This document shows, piece after piece, positions 1 through 11,178 of a DNA stretch of 64,000 bases. Origin of the DNA: Odiellus spinosus (lineage: Eukaryota; Arthropoda; Arachnida; Opiliones; Phalangiidae); assembly GCA_963920705.1 (NCBI GenBank), contig OY987237.1, positions 8,152,601 through 8,216,600 on the forward strand, in the 5' to 3' direction. The notes below the pieces were generated by a model. That model was not told where the DNA came from, ran no database searches, and was given only the letters and a program-made list of their open reading frames with translations. Made by a program: the position numbers and the translations under genes. Numbering within the stretch: position 1 is the first letter of the stretch; the number at the start of each line of letters is the position of its first letter.

Positions 1-156
1 GACGATAAACTTCCTAGACACACGTGGAAGATGGGAAGAGTTCAGGAGATCTTTCGTGGAAATGACGGAATTGTGCGTTCTTGCACATTGAAGGGAGTTA
101 ACGGATCCACGATTAGAAGACCAATACAACGATTATACCCTTTGGAGGTCCAGTGA
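1..156 (+). CDS. BEL/Pao retrotransposon polyprotein, C-terminal end (partial)
   Basis: The first frame is open from the window edge to a TGA at 154-156 and gives 51 residues. They include a P-R-H-x-W-K-x-G-R-V stretch, then I-V-R, a short basic patch and a final R-P-I-x-R-L-Y-P-L-E sequence. This layout (W-x-x-G-R-V, then a loop, then R-P-x-x-x-L-x-P-L-E) is typical of the region after integrase in BEL/Pao elements (the DUF5641 type). The polypurine tract and a TG-starting LTR follow directly, as expected. Gag, protease, reverse transcriptase and integrase core would lie to the left of the window, so intactness cannot be judged. Family assignment is from recalled motif knowledge. Confidence 0.8.
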   Translation, partial: DDKLPRHTWKMGRVQEIFRGNDGIVRSCTLKGVNGSTIRRPIQRLYPLEVQ

Positions 157-169
157 TGACAAGGTCATC

Positions 170-180
170 GGGGGGGAGAA
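170..180 (+). other. Polypurine tract of the BEL/Pao element
   Basis: A run of seven G followed by AGAA sits 13 bases after the polyprotein stop and directly before a TGTTGAATTT sequence. Its position and purine-only content fit the primer for plus-strand DNA synthesis in LTR retrotransposons. Confidence 0.7.
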
Positions 181-360
181 TGTTGAATTTGATTTATATA
201 TATATAACTGTAAAATTGTTTACTTATGTATTGGTATCGTTTAGTAGAAATTTGAACTTAAAAGGGCGCGTGATTATAAATAACGGTTAAGGGCGCGTAA
301 AAATAGAATAAAAAGGAAAAAACATATTATTATTGTTTTAGTGGTAACACGCGCCTGTCA
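181..360 (+). repeat. Probable 3' LTR of the BEL/Pao element
   Basis: The sequence begins TGTTGAATTTG right after the polypurine tract, a common BEL LTR start. It contains a TATAAATAA-like box near 274-282 and an AATAAA near 307-312. The 3' limit is a guess: a CA at about 360 (CGCCTGTCA) is one possible end. No second LTR lies in the window, so length and TSD cannot be checked. Confidence 0.5.
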
Positions 361-637
361 CGAAATTAATGTTTAACTCGAGCTAGTTTTTAAATGAATT
401 GTTAGGCTTAGCACAAAAATAAAATCAGTATTTTAAACTTAAACTTTCGACTCTATAATGTTAAATTAAGACTTCAACCTTTCGACATTTCGGTATTCGA
501 GCTAGGATATTCTCTCAAAAAGGAAATTACATTTTTTACGAGTTTCAAATGAAGTTTGAGCATCATTTTAGGAAAGATCGTCAAAATATATTTACAGATA
601 CCATAGAAAAAAATTACCGCAACAGTATAAATTAAAT
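361..637. other. AT-rich sequence, nothing recognised
   Basis: No open frame, repeat or structured element is evident between the presumed LTR end and the 31-bp array. Confidence 0.4.
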
Positions 638-782
638 AGATATTATCAGATATTACGAGAAAAATATTAGATATTATCAGATATTACGAGAAAAATATTA
701 GATATTATCAGATATTACGAGAACAATATTAGATATTATCCGATATAACGAGAAAAATATTAGATATTATCAGATATTACGT
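638..782. repeat. 31-bp tandem repeat, about 4.7 copies
   Basis: The unit starts AGATATTATCAGATATTACG and ends AGAAAAATATT. It is itself built from two AGATATTA half-units. Copies differ by single bases (for example CCGATATAACG in the fourth unit). Simple minisatellite with no coding sense. Confidence 0.9.
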
Positions 783-1470
783 GAAAAACCTTTGTATGGC
801 TGTTAGCAAAGTTGATAGATTGGGTAAAATCGTAAAATTTTTACAGCCACGACATTCTGTTACAAAATGACGGCAAATAAGACCGTGACGAATATTTTTA
901 CTCCGAAAAATAAGTTAATCCCATTCCCGAGGAAAACATCTAAAACTTTGAGACCAAAAAGTTGTAAAAATCTTTTTTTTTTTTTTTTTTTTTTTTAGTA
1001 TTATTTTATTTTTGGGACCCTTTTCGTACGGTATGAGTTTGTAAAGCGTAGATACACTAGCAGAAGTGTACGGGAAATAAGGTTTGGATTTCGCCAAGTT
1101 AGAAAAATAACCAAAAAGTCGTAAAAAAAAAAGGAAAGCTCTTATGCAAACTCGAGCGAGGAGGTGGAATTTTATTGCATCTTTCTCTACCTTAGTTTTA
1201 TTACACGTTTTGAATTTTTGTGGGAAAAAAGGGAAAAATCTGAAACTTCAGTCAGTTTCCGAGAAATACGAATGTCTATCGATCGATATATAAGTTAGGG
1301 TCAGAGAAACCATATCGAAACACCAACTCAAAAATCTCTCGATTTTATTATTAAAGTTTTATGTCGTAAGACTTAGGTGATACTGAATATTTCTATAGTC
1401 AATTACATTTCCACTTTCAAATGGTAGCAGGTGCTATGCTATGTGGGCGCATAGCATGCGCATAAACATG
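783..1470. other. AT-rich spacer with a 24-base T run
   Basis: A run of T spans 973-996. Short open frames here cross the homopolymer and look accidental. A small inverted motif (GCTATG and CATAGC) lies near 1434-1457. No gene is recognised. Confidence 0.4.
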
Positions 1471-1718
1471 GTAACTAAAAACTTAGTTTTGCGTAATTAA
1501 AAGCTTAATTTGGAGTAACTAAAACGTGGTTTTTCGTAACTAAAACCAAAGCTTTGCGTAACTAAAACCGAACTTTGCGTAACTAAAACCGTAATTTTGC
1601 GTAACTAAAACCGTAATTTTGCGTAACTAAAACCGTAATTTTGCGTAACTAAAACCGTAATTTTGCGTAACTAAAACCGTAGTTTTGCGTAACTAAAAAC
1701 GTTTTTTTTTTGCGCAAC
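1471..1718. repeat. 22-bp tandem repeat (GCGTAACTAAAACCGTAATT type), about 11 copies
   Basis: The central units from about 1575 to 1700 are nearly identical. Units toward the left edge (GTAACTAAAAACTTAGTTTT, GTAATTAAAAGC and so on) are increasingly diverged, the usual pattern when an array is homogenised from the middle. Confidence 0.9.
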
Positions 1719-3916
1719 TAACTCTTTCTCAATATTACTCAAAAACTACTGTTGCCATTCCTACCGTTTAAAACTTAATAGCGACGCGAATGATATATTT
1801 AACTTAACGAAATTTTATAAAAGGTAACATACTAGTTAAACTATTTTATAATTAAAAATAAAGCGCTTTATATTAATGAATAAAAATGGAAATTAAAATA
1901 TTTTTGTTAAGAGACGTTATTTAGTATTTTTTAACAAAACACAAAACTTTTTACTTTCCCCCTTAAACGTTTTTTACGATGAAAAGGTTTTTAATAGCTA
2001 GAGCGTACATTTTAAATGGTCTATTTAATTAATTTCTAAATCCTTTACAATGGGCTCCGCTAGTTCTTCTTCTTCAATTAAATTTATAAGTTCACAAAAT
2101 AAATAGGCCTAATTAAACTCAGAAGTAAAGCAATAAAAACTACCAAAAACGTATATAATGTCACGTTTCGCTTTCTTGAACCATAAACGATGCAACTAGA
2201 AGTTAATGAAATGTTCTTTGAAGTTAACAATTTTCCCCGTTTCTGACAATGTAAATTTCAAAAATTCAGATGGACGCGCCTACTAACGGTTGTTTTTGCT
2301 ACACTTTTGGCCAGTGTTACACTAAATCTAACTATGGAAACAAGTATTGCACCAGAACTTTTCAATAATATATTGGGGGTTTTTAAATACCGACCTCCGA
2401 CAGTAGCCTTGTGAGCAAATATTTATAATACATTGGTTAGAACTTAGAAACAGATAAAAAGGTTTCCAAACCGGAATAAAACCCCTCCCTCAAAAAGATG
2501 GGCTAATATTCCCTCTAAAGGGGATGAGTAATAGAGGACGAATGACTAGACAAGAGAAGAGATATACGAAAAAATTTTAGAGTAAACTTCAAATGACCTT
2601 TCATTAACTTCAGATACAACCAAAGCTCCTGGTCTCAAATCTATACGGAGACAAAACTTTCTATATGTATCACAAGTATACCAACCCTCTTTCGTAAAGA
2701 TCATCCAATTAAAAACGTCCTCCAATTATCTATCATAAACAAAACCTCGAACATATAGAATCATTTCCATAATACAAATTGGATGGTAAAGATAGATGAG
2801 ATACCAAAGACCGAGTCTTTCGTGCCAAATTCTACACGAACGCCCAATTTACCAAAAAGCAATTCTCTTTCTAGGTGCATACTTTTAAGTCTAAGAACTA
2901 GTCAAGAAAGGTTTGCAACAGAGAGTAAACTGTGGCCCAGTAATACGAAATAATAAACCTGATATGGAATATAATTGTTTTCTTTTCACTTATAGACAAG
3001 TAATCGTAATACATTTTCAGCAAACAAAGTTGTAGCGCATTCAATACATATATATATTTTGTTTTCTTAAATTAAGTAATTCAGGCGCGAATAAATGAAC
3101 TCCTCGCTTTGTACGAATTGTTAACTTATTCTGATTTAATTAAGCGCAATTATCATTATATTTCTAAAGTCAAAGCCGCAATATAAGGAAAGTGTTAATT
3201 GAGTTATAACCCCGAGTGGTAGAAAAGGCAGCGTCCCTCCGAGAAACTTTCGCGTCTTTAGTTCGCGTTAAGTGAGTGAAATACATTTTAGTTCAATATT
3301 AGTGAAAACTAGGGCGGATGAACGCGTAATGTTAAATCCTTTTAGAATAAACTAGTCCTTGCAAACTGTCTCTGAACATAATTATAGAGTATAGCGAGAT
3401 AGTGATAATATAATATTAAAAGAATATTCCCTCGGTACACGGCGGTACACCCAATTCATTATCGAATAAGCGAGGCACCCGCTAAAGAGATACAATTCAA
3501 ACTCGCAGGTATATGTAAGAATAATATTCCTAACAAGAGAATGACACCGAATGGGTCATCGGTGCGTTTTGTTATATTAACCTATAAGATTGCGGTACAA
3601 ATGCGACAAATATGATTTCAGTAAAATATTTAGTTTGGGTAATACACGGAAATATAATTTCAGGATGATACGCGATTACGTATATATAATTACACCCTTT
3701 GGTAATGCTAAATACGTCCTGAGTTTCTAAAGTCAAATATGCAGCCTCGTACGCTGATTACGTGGAGTAATCAACCCCTCGTATGATAGGCAACGTGTAT
3801 TTCTGGGGTAATGTAAAATATTACGTAAAATTGCTTGTAATGCACGAGTAATATTGATGCGATTTTTGTCTAGGGTAATACCCCAAATATTTAGATGGGT
3901 AACAAGAAAGATTTCT
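1719..3916. other. Long intergenic stretch without recognisable features
   Basis: No open frame longer than 60 codons and no inverted repeat or array was seen. From about 3700 onward there are isolated GGGTAATAC-like phrases that look like decayed outliers of the 25-bp array that follows. Confidence 0.4.
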
Positions 3917-4645
3917 GGCTGGGATAATTTCAGAATTATCTGGTTAGGGTAATACTATAATTATTTGGCTAGGGTAATACCAGAATTATCTGGCTAGGGA
4001 AATACCAGAATTATCTGGCTAGGGTAATACCAGAATTATCTGGCTAGGGTAATACCAGAATTATCTGGCTAGGGTAATACCAGAATTATCTGGCTAGGGT
4101 AATACCAAAATTATCTGGCTAGGGTAATACCAGAATTATCTGGCTAGGGTAATACCAGGATTATCTGGCTAGGGTAATACCAGAATTATCTGGCTAGGGT
4201 AATACCAGAATTATCTGGCTAGGGTAAAACCAGAATTATCTGGCTAGGGTAAAACCAGAATTATCTGGCTAGAGTAATACTAGAATTATCTGGCTAGGGT
4301 AATACCAGAATTATCTGGCTAGGGTAATACCAGAATTATCTGGCTAGGGTAATACCAGAATTATCTGGCTAGAGTAATACTAGAATTATCTGGCTAGGGT
4401 AATACCAGAATTATCTGGCTAGAGTAATACTAGAATTATCTGGCTAGGGTAATACCAGGATTATCTGGCTAGGGTAATACTATAATTATCTGGTTAGGGT
4501 AATACTATAATTATCTGGCTAGGGTAATACCAGAATTATCTGGCTAGGGTAATACCAGGATTATCTGGCTAGGGAATACCAGGATTATCTGGCTAGGGAA
4601 TACCAGGATTATCTGGCTGGGGTAAAACTATAATTATCTGGCTAG
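3917..4645. repeat. 25-bp minisatellite (GGCTAGGGTAATACCAGAAT type), about 29 copies
   Basis: The unit is GGCTAGGGTAATACCAGAAT followed by TATCT. Recurrent variants are GAGTAATACTAG, GGGTAAAACC and a 24-base GGGAATACCAGG form near 4570-4615. Several variants recur together, suggesting multi-unit duplication. Degenerate related phrases extend left to about 3700 and right to about 4710. Confidence 0.95.
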
Positions 4646-7600
4646 ATTTCAAGAGTAATATACGAAATTACTGTGTGGAAAAATACACAAAATATTTCTG
4701 TCTGGAGTAATACAAGAAACCCGGTAATAAGCTGAACTCTATCAATTTCTCCCCTCCCCCAATCTCCTATTTTTGAAATTTGTACGATGCACCCATTTTT
4801 ACCCCATCCGTTATCATACACAGGTTTTTATATATCATTATTTTACCTACCGTATATATTTATAAATAGACTTTTTGCGGCTGGGTGTGGCAAACCCCGT
4901 CTTTTGGGGAAAGGGAAAAATATCTATAGAAAAGGTAACATTGCTAGGAAGATAATGGCGGCCCCCAGTCAACAATAACCGGCAAAAACGTATAACTTCT
5001 TAAAATATCGCAATATAGAAAATTAACCAGTGACTCACCCACCAAAATTGAATTTTGATAAAGATTTTGATATAACTCACCTGCAAATAAAAAAAGAAGA
5101 AACATAATATTAAGAACGATGATTAACCACAAAACAATGTATATTTAGAGTTTTTAAATAGTACGTGCTTATAATAAAATAGTTACAGGGTTCATTCGAC
5201 ATTTGGAAAACCAATTTTCCAGGTTTTAATTCCCCTGATATTTCCAAGAAGGAAAACCCTTAATAAAACTATTAATTTTGCTGATTAAAGTTGTATCAAT
5301 TTAGTGTCATATTTGGACTTTGATTTAAGTTTATATATATGTAAATTAATTCTTGGCAGCATTCAAATTCCCTGCTATTTCTAGATTTTCCAGACCCCTA
5401 CTTGATTTTCGACGATTTTCTTGAATATCTTTTATTGTTTTCATTGTCAGCTCCCTCTAATTAGAGATTGAGACACCGCTTTAAAAGTGCTCATGACATT
5501 ATGGGTTTATTTTATACTTATAATGGTATTTATATAACCACAACCACAGGCTTTTTGAGGGAGGGAAAAGTTAGGTGGGAAGACGAATGATGTAACGCAA
5601 TGACATCGTTGTTGTATACTTCGAGTAATCGCGTACACTTATGATAGTACTACAAAAGTCTAATTGAAATTTGCGAGAATCGTGAACCATCGGTCTACTC
5701 AATCCCCGTTTCTGTACGCACCGGTAATATCAACTCTCACGTAACACGAAACCAACTTTAAGCTTACACAACAATACAATCAAACCGAGTAGAAAACGAG
5801 AGAGGGGAAAATTCCTTCGGGACCGTTAATTAGACAGAATAAGAGTGTGAGACGAACGGAGACAAGGATGCGGAGTCAGAGAGATGGAGAGAGGACATGA
5901 GAGAGGAGAGAAAGCTCGCTTTTAATTCATACACACAACGGTAATTATAAGGGCCAATAGATATGGCAGTTATATAGCGCTCGGTCGTTCAGACGCCACG
6001 TCCGAAACCTCACAAAATAAATTTTAAAGCTGGCCTCGGATAACAAGGCACTGACCTGGCTTAATGTATATCAAAGTAGGCCAAAAAGAAACATTTCAAA
6101 GAGAGGTTGAACAAAATATTATATAATGATAATTTTAATAAAATATATAGATAATTATAGATTTTAATAGTAGTTAAGCCGTTTAGCAGAGTTTAAAATT
6201 AAATGATCAAAGCTGATTAATGATAGTTCTAATCATAGAAGAGATACCAACCTATAAATATTCTAAACATCTTTAATTACAAATTCAGGATAATTAGAAA
6301 TGAATGAATTTTAGGCTTAGCAGAGTTTAAAATTATAATATCATAATCACGTGTTGATTGTTAGGTTCTAGACTATAAGAGGAACTATTCGAAGAGAGGT
6401 TAAAAATAAAATACTGAATAATTAAAATTGAATGATTACCGTAGTTTAAAATTATAAAATAATCTAGTGGTTTGCCGACGGTTCTATAAGGCTTAAGAAA
6501 CCAGATATGGTTTGGTATATTGTTAAACACATTCTTAACTTGTTTTCCAGATAAATTAGGTAACTTATATCCAAAACTGACTGTACAAAATCATCATTCG
6601 TAGGTCATATTATATTGCCTTTAAACTCCATTGTCTTTACATAGTGTATTATTCCGCCTAGGGTTTCGTTAGTTTGAAAACTCCATTTGAACTTGCCTGT
6701 ATGTTCACTTTCCACACAAATGAGCTTTCAAAGCGAGCTATCGGCCTTTCCTGAGATTAAAGCCGGGCATTACACGCGTTGGTAGTGCGGAAAGGGAGGG
6801 CATTTGCCTCCGTAATAAATTGTGTCTTCAATTATGGAGACGTAGAAGAGGGAAATATTTCGGCGAATGTACCATGGCTGGCGGATATATATAGAGATTC
6901 AGAATAAATCAAGGTCCTGCCTCTCTGCGTCGTTGACTCCTTCTCAATAGGCAATGGTCATCAGGAGTACATGCTGGATTGATCACGTGTAAGGCTAACG
7001 CGATTAAACAAAGAGTACACAGAGGGGAATGAATGGGTATAATCCCTTATCAAACGTCCGTATAGTTCGTATTGGGAAACTTGAAAGGTACCGTCACATA
7101 GTTTGGAGTTCCCAAATTTGGTGTTCATAATATTGGAGAATTTCGCTTAAATTATATTTCTCTGAATTTCCGTATCTTTTCACCAATCTTCAACTTCCGT
7201 CAGATTCCATTAGCCCTTGAAAACTTTCCAATGTCCCTTAAAATTTTGTGACCTATACTTTTGAACCTTTTTGACTTTCCCCGACATTTTGATTTGACTG
7301 TTTATTAACCTTATAACCTACTTTTCAACGCCATGGCCAATTTTCGACTAAAACTTCTTTGGCATTGGTCCATAATATTGGTCCATAATTTTACACTATC
7401 CTTGACCCTTGAACCTCCTTTTCAACTTGCTTGGCCTTTTGCCCTATATTTTTCAAATCTCTTGACTCAAATTCAAACCTACTTATAATTTCTCCTGACT
7501 ATTTAATCTATAATTATCATTTTTCCTGACTTACTAACCTAGCTATAATCTTCCATGGCATTTACTTATCAACTTACACAGTACATAATGTCCGCAACCT

Positions 7601-8378
7601 TTGAAAATATTTTTAAACTTTTAAGGACTTTTAGTTTCATCCTTAACTTGTGACCATTTATCCCACATCAAACTTGCGAAAGCGCCTTTAAAAGATCGTT
7701 CGACTAATTCGAATCAAGTCGTGCAAAGAAAGCCGTGAGTTGAAGAGAGATAGATTTTCGTTGACCCTTTTTGCACCTTCCCCATATATCTTTCTATTAA
7801 CTAAATTTAGTTGAACAGTCGGTTATGTCTGACTCTTTTGTGTAATTACATAGACGGTCGACTTTACGAATTATCGTCGAGTTTTAAGCTTGGTTGCGGA
7901 TTTCATTATTTTATTTTTAATTCCTGGTTGCGGCGTTAACCGTTTGTTTCATTTTGTCTAGGTTATCATTAAAATGAAAAGGGACCTCGTTTTAACGGGA
8001 GAAAATGCAATTTTGATTTTATGCCACGATTTGATAGAATGAATTCAATTAAACAAGCGAGACCTTTGGGACGCGCTTCCATTTCCTCGAAAAGATAAAT
8101 GTTTAAAAGGCTAAAAGCGTAAAAGTTTCCCAATAGAGAAATTTGTTGATTCAGTTATATGGCTTATACTTTTATTATATACGTAAATGTCACGTTATTT
8201 TTAAGTTTTCTATCAAAACTATATTTAGAATCAATATAAGAATATTAAATTTGAAGTTAAATTGTTATTTATATGGACTGATGACGATAAACGCTAAAAT
8301 TAAATATACAAATGCGGGTACCTTAAAGTAAGGCAACCTTGAAATATCATCGTTAATCACATGGTCGATAAATTTTGT
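4646..8378. other. Long stretch with no recognised gene
   Basis: The only local features are a purine-rich tract near 5865-5920 (AGAGAGATGGAGAGAGGAC type), two copies of an AGCAGAGTTTAAAATTA phrase near 6186 and 6318, and the degenerate pyrimidine-rich repeat listed separately. Short open frames near 4787, 4944 and 6333 have no recognisable protein features. Confidence 0.4.
7150..7690. repeat. Degenerate CCTTGAC/TTTCAAC-rich repeat
   Basis: Phrases such as CTTTTTGACTTTCCCC, CCTTGACCCTTGAACCTCC and TTCCTGACTTACTAACC recur at roughly 40-50 base steps. The pattern resembles an old minisatellite, and a similar style recurs at about 42.1-42.6 kb. Periodicity is judged by eye only. Confidence 0.35.
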
Positions 8379-8868
8379 TTAAAGGGAGAATGAAAGGCCA
8401 AAACAACCTATTTTTAATCGATTAAGAATGCTAAAATAATGAGAAAAACAATAATATAACTCACCAAAAATATTTCGTTATTTTATAATCAATTTCCAAA
8501 GTTCCGAAACTTGCAGATGCTAAGCCTTGGCTGCCTAGCTCAGCGAATTAGGCGAGCACGAGCCGCATTTTTTTTTTAATATTCCCGTATGATCTAGTCG
8601 CCAATCACGAGCGAGTACGCGTATTTATAAAATACGCGTACTCGCTCGTGATTGGCGACAAGAACAGCCGCGAATATTAAAAACAATACAGGTCGTGCTA
8701 GCCTAGTTCACCGAACTAGGCAGCCTAGGCTTAGCATCGCAACATTTTTAAAATTGATTATAAAATAACGAAATATTTTTGGTGAGTTATATTATTGTTT
8801 TTCTCATTATTTTAGCATTCTTAATATCGATTAAAAATAGGTTGTTTGGCCTTTCATTCTCCCTTTAA
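8379..8868. mobile_element. TTAA-flanked foldback MITE, family 1 copy 1
   Basis: The sequence reads as one near-complete palindrome of about 490 bp. It starts TTAAAGGGAGAATGAAAGGC and ends with the reverse complement. Arms of about 240 bp meet in a GC-rich core where 8597-8626 and 8630-8659 form a perfect 30-base hairpin. TTAA at 8379-8382 and 8865-8868 is the likely target duplication, but it is palindromic and part of a longer symmetric TTTAAA, so the exact boundary is ambiguous. A second copy in opposite orientation lies at 39063-39553. Elements with TTAA targets are moved by piggyBac- or Kolobok-type transposases; which applies here is unknown. Confidence 0.9.
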
Positions 8869-10191
8869 AAATATCTAAAAATTTATATTTTGTATAGATT
8901 TTTAAATCCTTAACTAAAATAAAAATTCCACTTCTACGTCATCACTTACTCGTATGATGAACCCCTTTATTTGAACGGTGAATATCACATTCATTCTGAG
9001 ACAAGAATCGCGATAATAAAATCAACCTAACTCTTAACTACTATCAAACGTGAAACAAGACCATCCTTCACCTACAATCTAAGTCCAGATTTAAAATGAA
9101 CAACGATGGGAAATTTTTAATACCTTCAGCAATAAATGACCGTAATTAAGGGAGTCTAGAGGATCGTTTCATCATCTTTAAAAAAAAAAAATAAATAAAA
9201 AGAACCGATCCACTAGGAGAATAATATTCTGTCTAGTGAATTAAAGACAATGGAGATCAAATGTATGGAGAAACAAATGCTGGTAGATCCTTAATTACCA
9301 ATATTTATTTGTCCCCGCTTTCGAACTAGATTGTTTTTATGTCTTTGGAAGGATTATAAAGGATAATCCGCTCATCTTTGCTCTTCAAGCCTCCTCTTTC
9401 ATAAATATTGAATGAGCCGCGAGCGACGTAGAAAAGAAAATGTTTGGGTATGTGTAAAGGGATAAAAATATATATATATATATTTCGTATAGTTCACACA
9501 CGTACAGGTATTTTGGATTGTGATTTTTAAAGCTTTACAATATATTTCAAATAAGGAGATCTTTCGGTGGCTACGTGATAAAACAAAGTAAAAGCTTAGG
9601 GGTGTGTGAGTCCTGTTTTTTGGTTTTCGAGTCGAGGCTCGAGTTTCGGCAAACTGGACTCGTGTCTCGTTCGAGTCCCCCTCACCTATTCACCGAAGGA
9701 AAAATGTAAAACTATCCAGAGCAGCTACAAAATAGTTCCTGTCTGCGGGCGCGGAGAGAAGAGTGATTGTTTTTCCTAACTATGCCTACGCTATACTGTG
9801 AGCCTTCAAACTAGAGATAATCCCGGGGAAAGATTAACGTCAAATGAATTTTCACTGACTGGCTTAATCAACAAGGTGTTTTTTATACTGGCAGAGGCAG
9901 AATGGCCGGTCTTGTCCCAAACTATCTGTTATTTTATTTATGTTTATTAACCGCAACAAATTGCAAAAATTCAGGGCGAAATATATGAAAATATGAGTGC
10001 AATTTATGTAAAATAATGATGCTATTAATTAAATGTATCAATCTAGCTTGTGTATTGTTGCACGAATACATTATATCAAAGTCATTTGTTTTGTAAATAC
10101 CTTCATATAGCAATGAGAATTTTGATTTAGCAGAGCTGCCTTCAATATATCATTATTATTTATGAAGAATATATATTCTGTTGCTAGATAT
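8869..10191. other. Stretch without genes
   Basis: It holds an A/AT-rich patch at 9181-9201, a TATATA microsatellite near 9470-9482, and a 9598-9706 segment rich in CTCGAG/GAGTC words that can fold on itself (GGTGTGTGAGTCC against GAGTCCCCCTCACC). None amounts to an identifiable element. Confidence 0.4.
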
Positions 10192-10528
10192 CAGAAGCCG
10201 ATGAAACCCTCCTTTGAAGTCTACTACTCTAATGTTCCATATAGCGCGCCTCTCTGTATGGGTAAAATTCACGATTTTACGAGATCGGGGGGGTCCTACT
10301 TCATACCCTCTGTCTACGGAAAATTAGGAATTCTCTCTCTCCACAAACGACGGCGTTTTTTTGACGAACTCCAAGGCTGCTAGAGATATTCGCTCGACGA
10401 ACTCCCGCTCCGAAAATATTTACCGTTAGGAGGCGTACGAATCGCGCTTTTTGAAACTAACCCATACAGAGAGGAGTAGACAAGACCCGGGAGTAATAGA
10501 CTTCAAAGGAGGGTTTCATTGGCTTCTG
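10192..10528 (+). mobile_element. 337-bp MITE family A (CAGAAGCCGATG), copy 1
   Basis: The terminal inverted repeat (TIR) is CAGAAGCCGATGAAACCCTC, continuing to TTTGAAGTCTA. The right end carries the reverse complement with one change (ATTGGCTTCTG). Second inverted motifs lie inside (CTCTCTGTATGGGT and ACCCATACAGAGAG). Flanks are TAGATAT on the left and TAGTTAT on the right, a 7-bp TSD with one mismatch. Three further copies are at 10769, 36694 and 37109. No coding capacity; short open frames inside are incidental. Confidence 0.92.
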
Positions 10529-10768
10529 TAGTTATGTATGCTCGCACTTTAAATGTATATATATGCGCATATTGAACAATGTTTCCCTTCTAAACTTTTA
10601 AATTATAAGTCGAGTATATGTATTTAAATAATAATAATTTTGAAACTTTAAGGTTGTCCTAAATAAATAGTAAACATTGAGCGTTCAATAAAAATAAACT
10701 TATGGTAAAAAGAAGTGAAGCTCTCACCATTTTATAATGCCTGTGCCTAATATGGCTTTACGCATTAT

Positions 10769-11105
10769 CAGAAGCCGATGAACCCTCCTTTGAAGTCTAT
10801 TACTCCCGGGTCTTGTCTACCCCTCTCTGTATGGGTTAGTTTCAAAAAGCGCGATTCGTACGCCTCCTAACGGTAGATATTTTCGGAGCGGGAGTTCGTC
10901 GAGCGAATATCTCTAGCAGCCTTGGAGTTCGTCAAAAAAACGTCGTCGTTTGTGGACAGAGAGAACTTCCATTTTTCCGTAGATAGGGGGGTATGAAGTA
11001 GGACCCCTCCGATCTCGTAAAATTGGGAATTTAACCCATACAGAGAGGAGCGCTATATGGAACATTAGAGTAGTAGACTTCAAAGGAGGGTTTCATCGGC
11101 TTCTG
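10769..11105 (-). mobile_element. 337-bp MITE family A, copy 2 (inverted)
   Basis: Reverse-orientation copy of the element at 10192, the same length. The flanking 7 bases are GCATTAT on both sides, a perfect TSD. The two copies form an inverted pair separated by 240 bp. Confidence 0.93.
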
Positions 11106-11141
11106 GCATTATTAAAGAGGTCGAAGTAAAATGTTTTGTGT

Positions 11142-11178
<37 letters not shown>

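Noticed and set aside
3917..4645. Possible CRISPR-like array
   Set aside because: Units are directly adjacent with no unique spacers; a minisatellite in a eukaryotic context.
9598..9706. tRNA-like or SINE-like segment with CGTTCGAGTCCCC
   Set aside because: A B-box-like word is present, but no A box, cloverleaf, tail or TSD was found; it is only mildly self-complementary.
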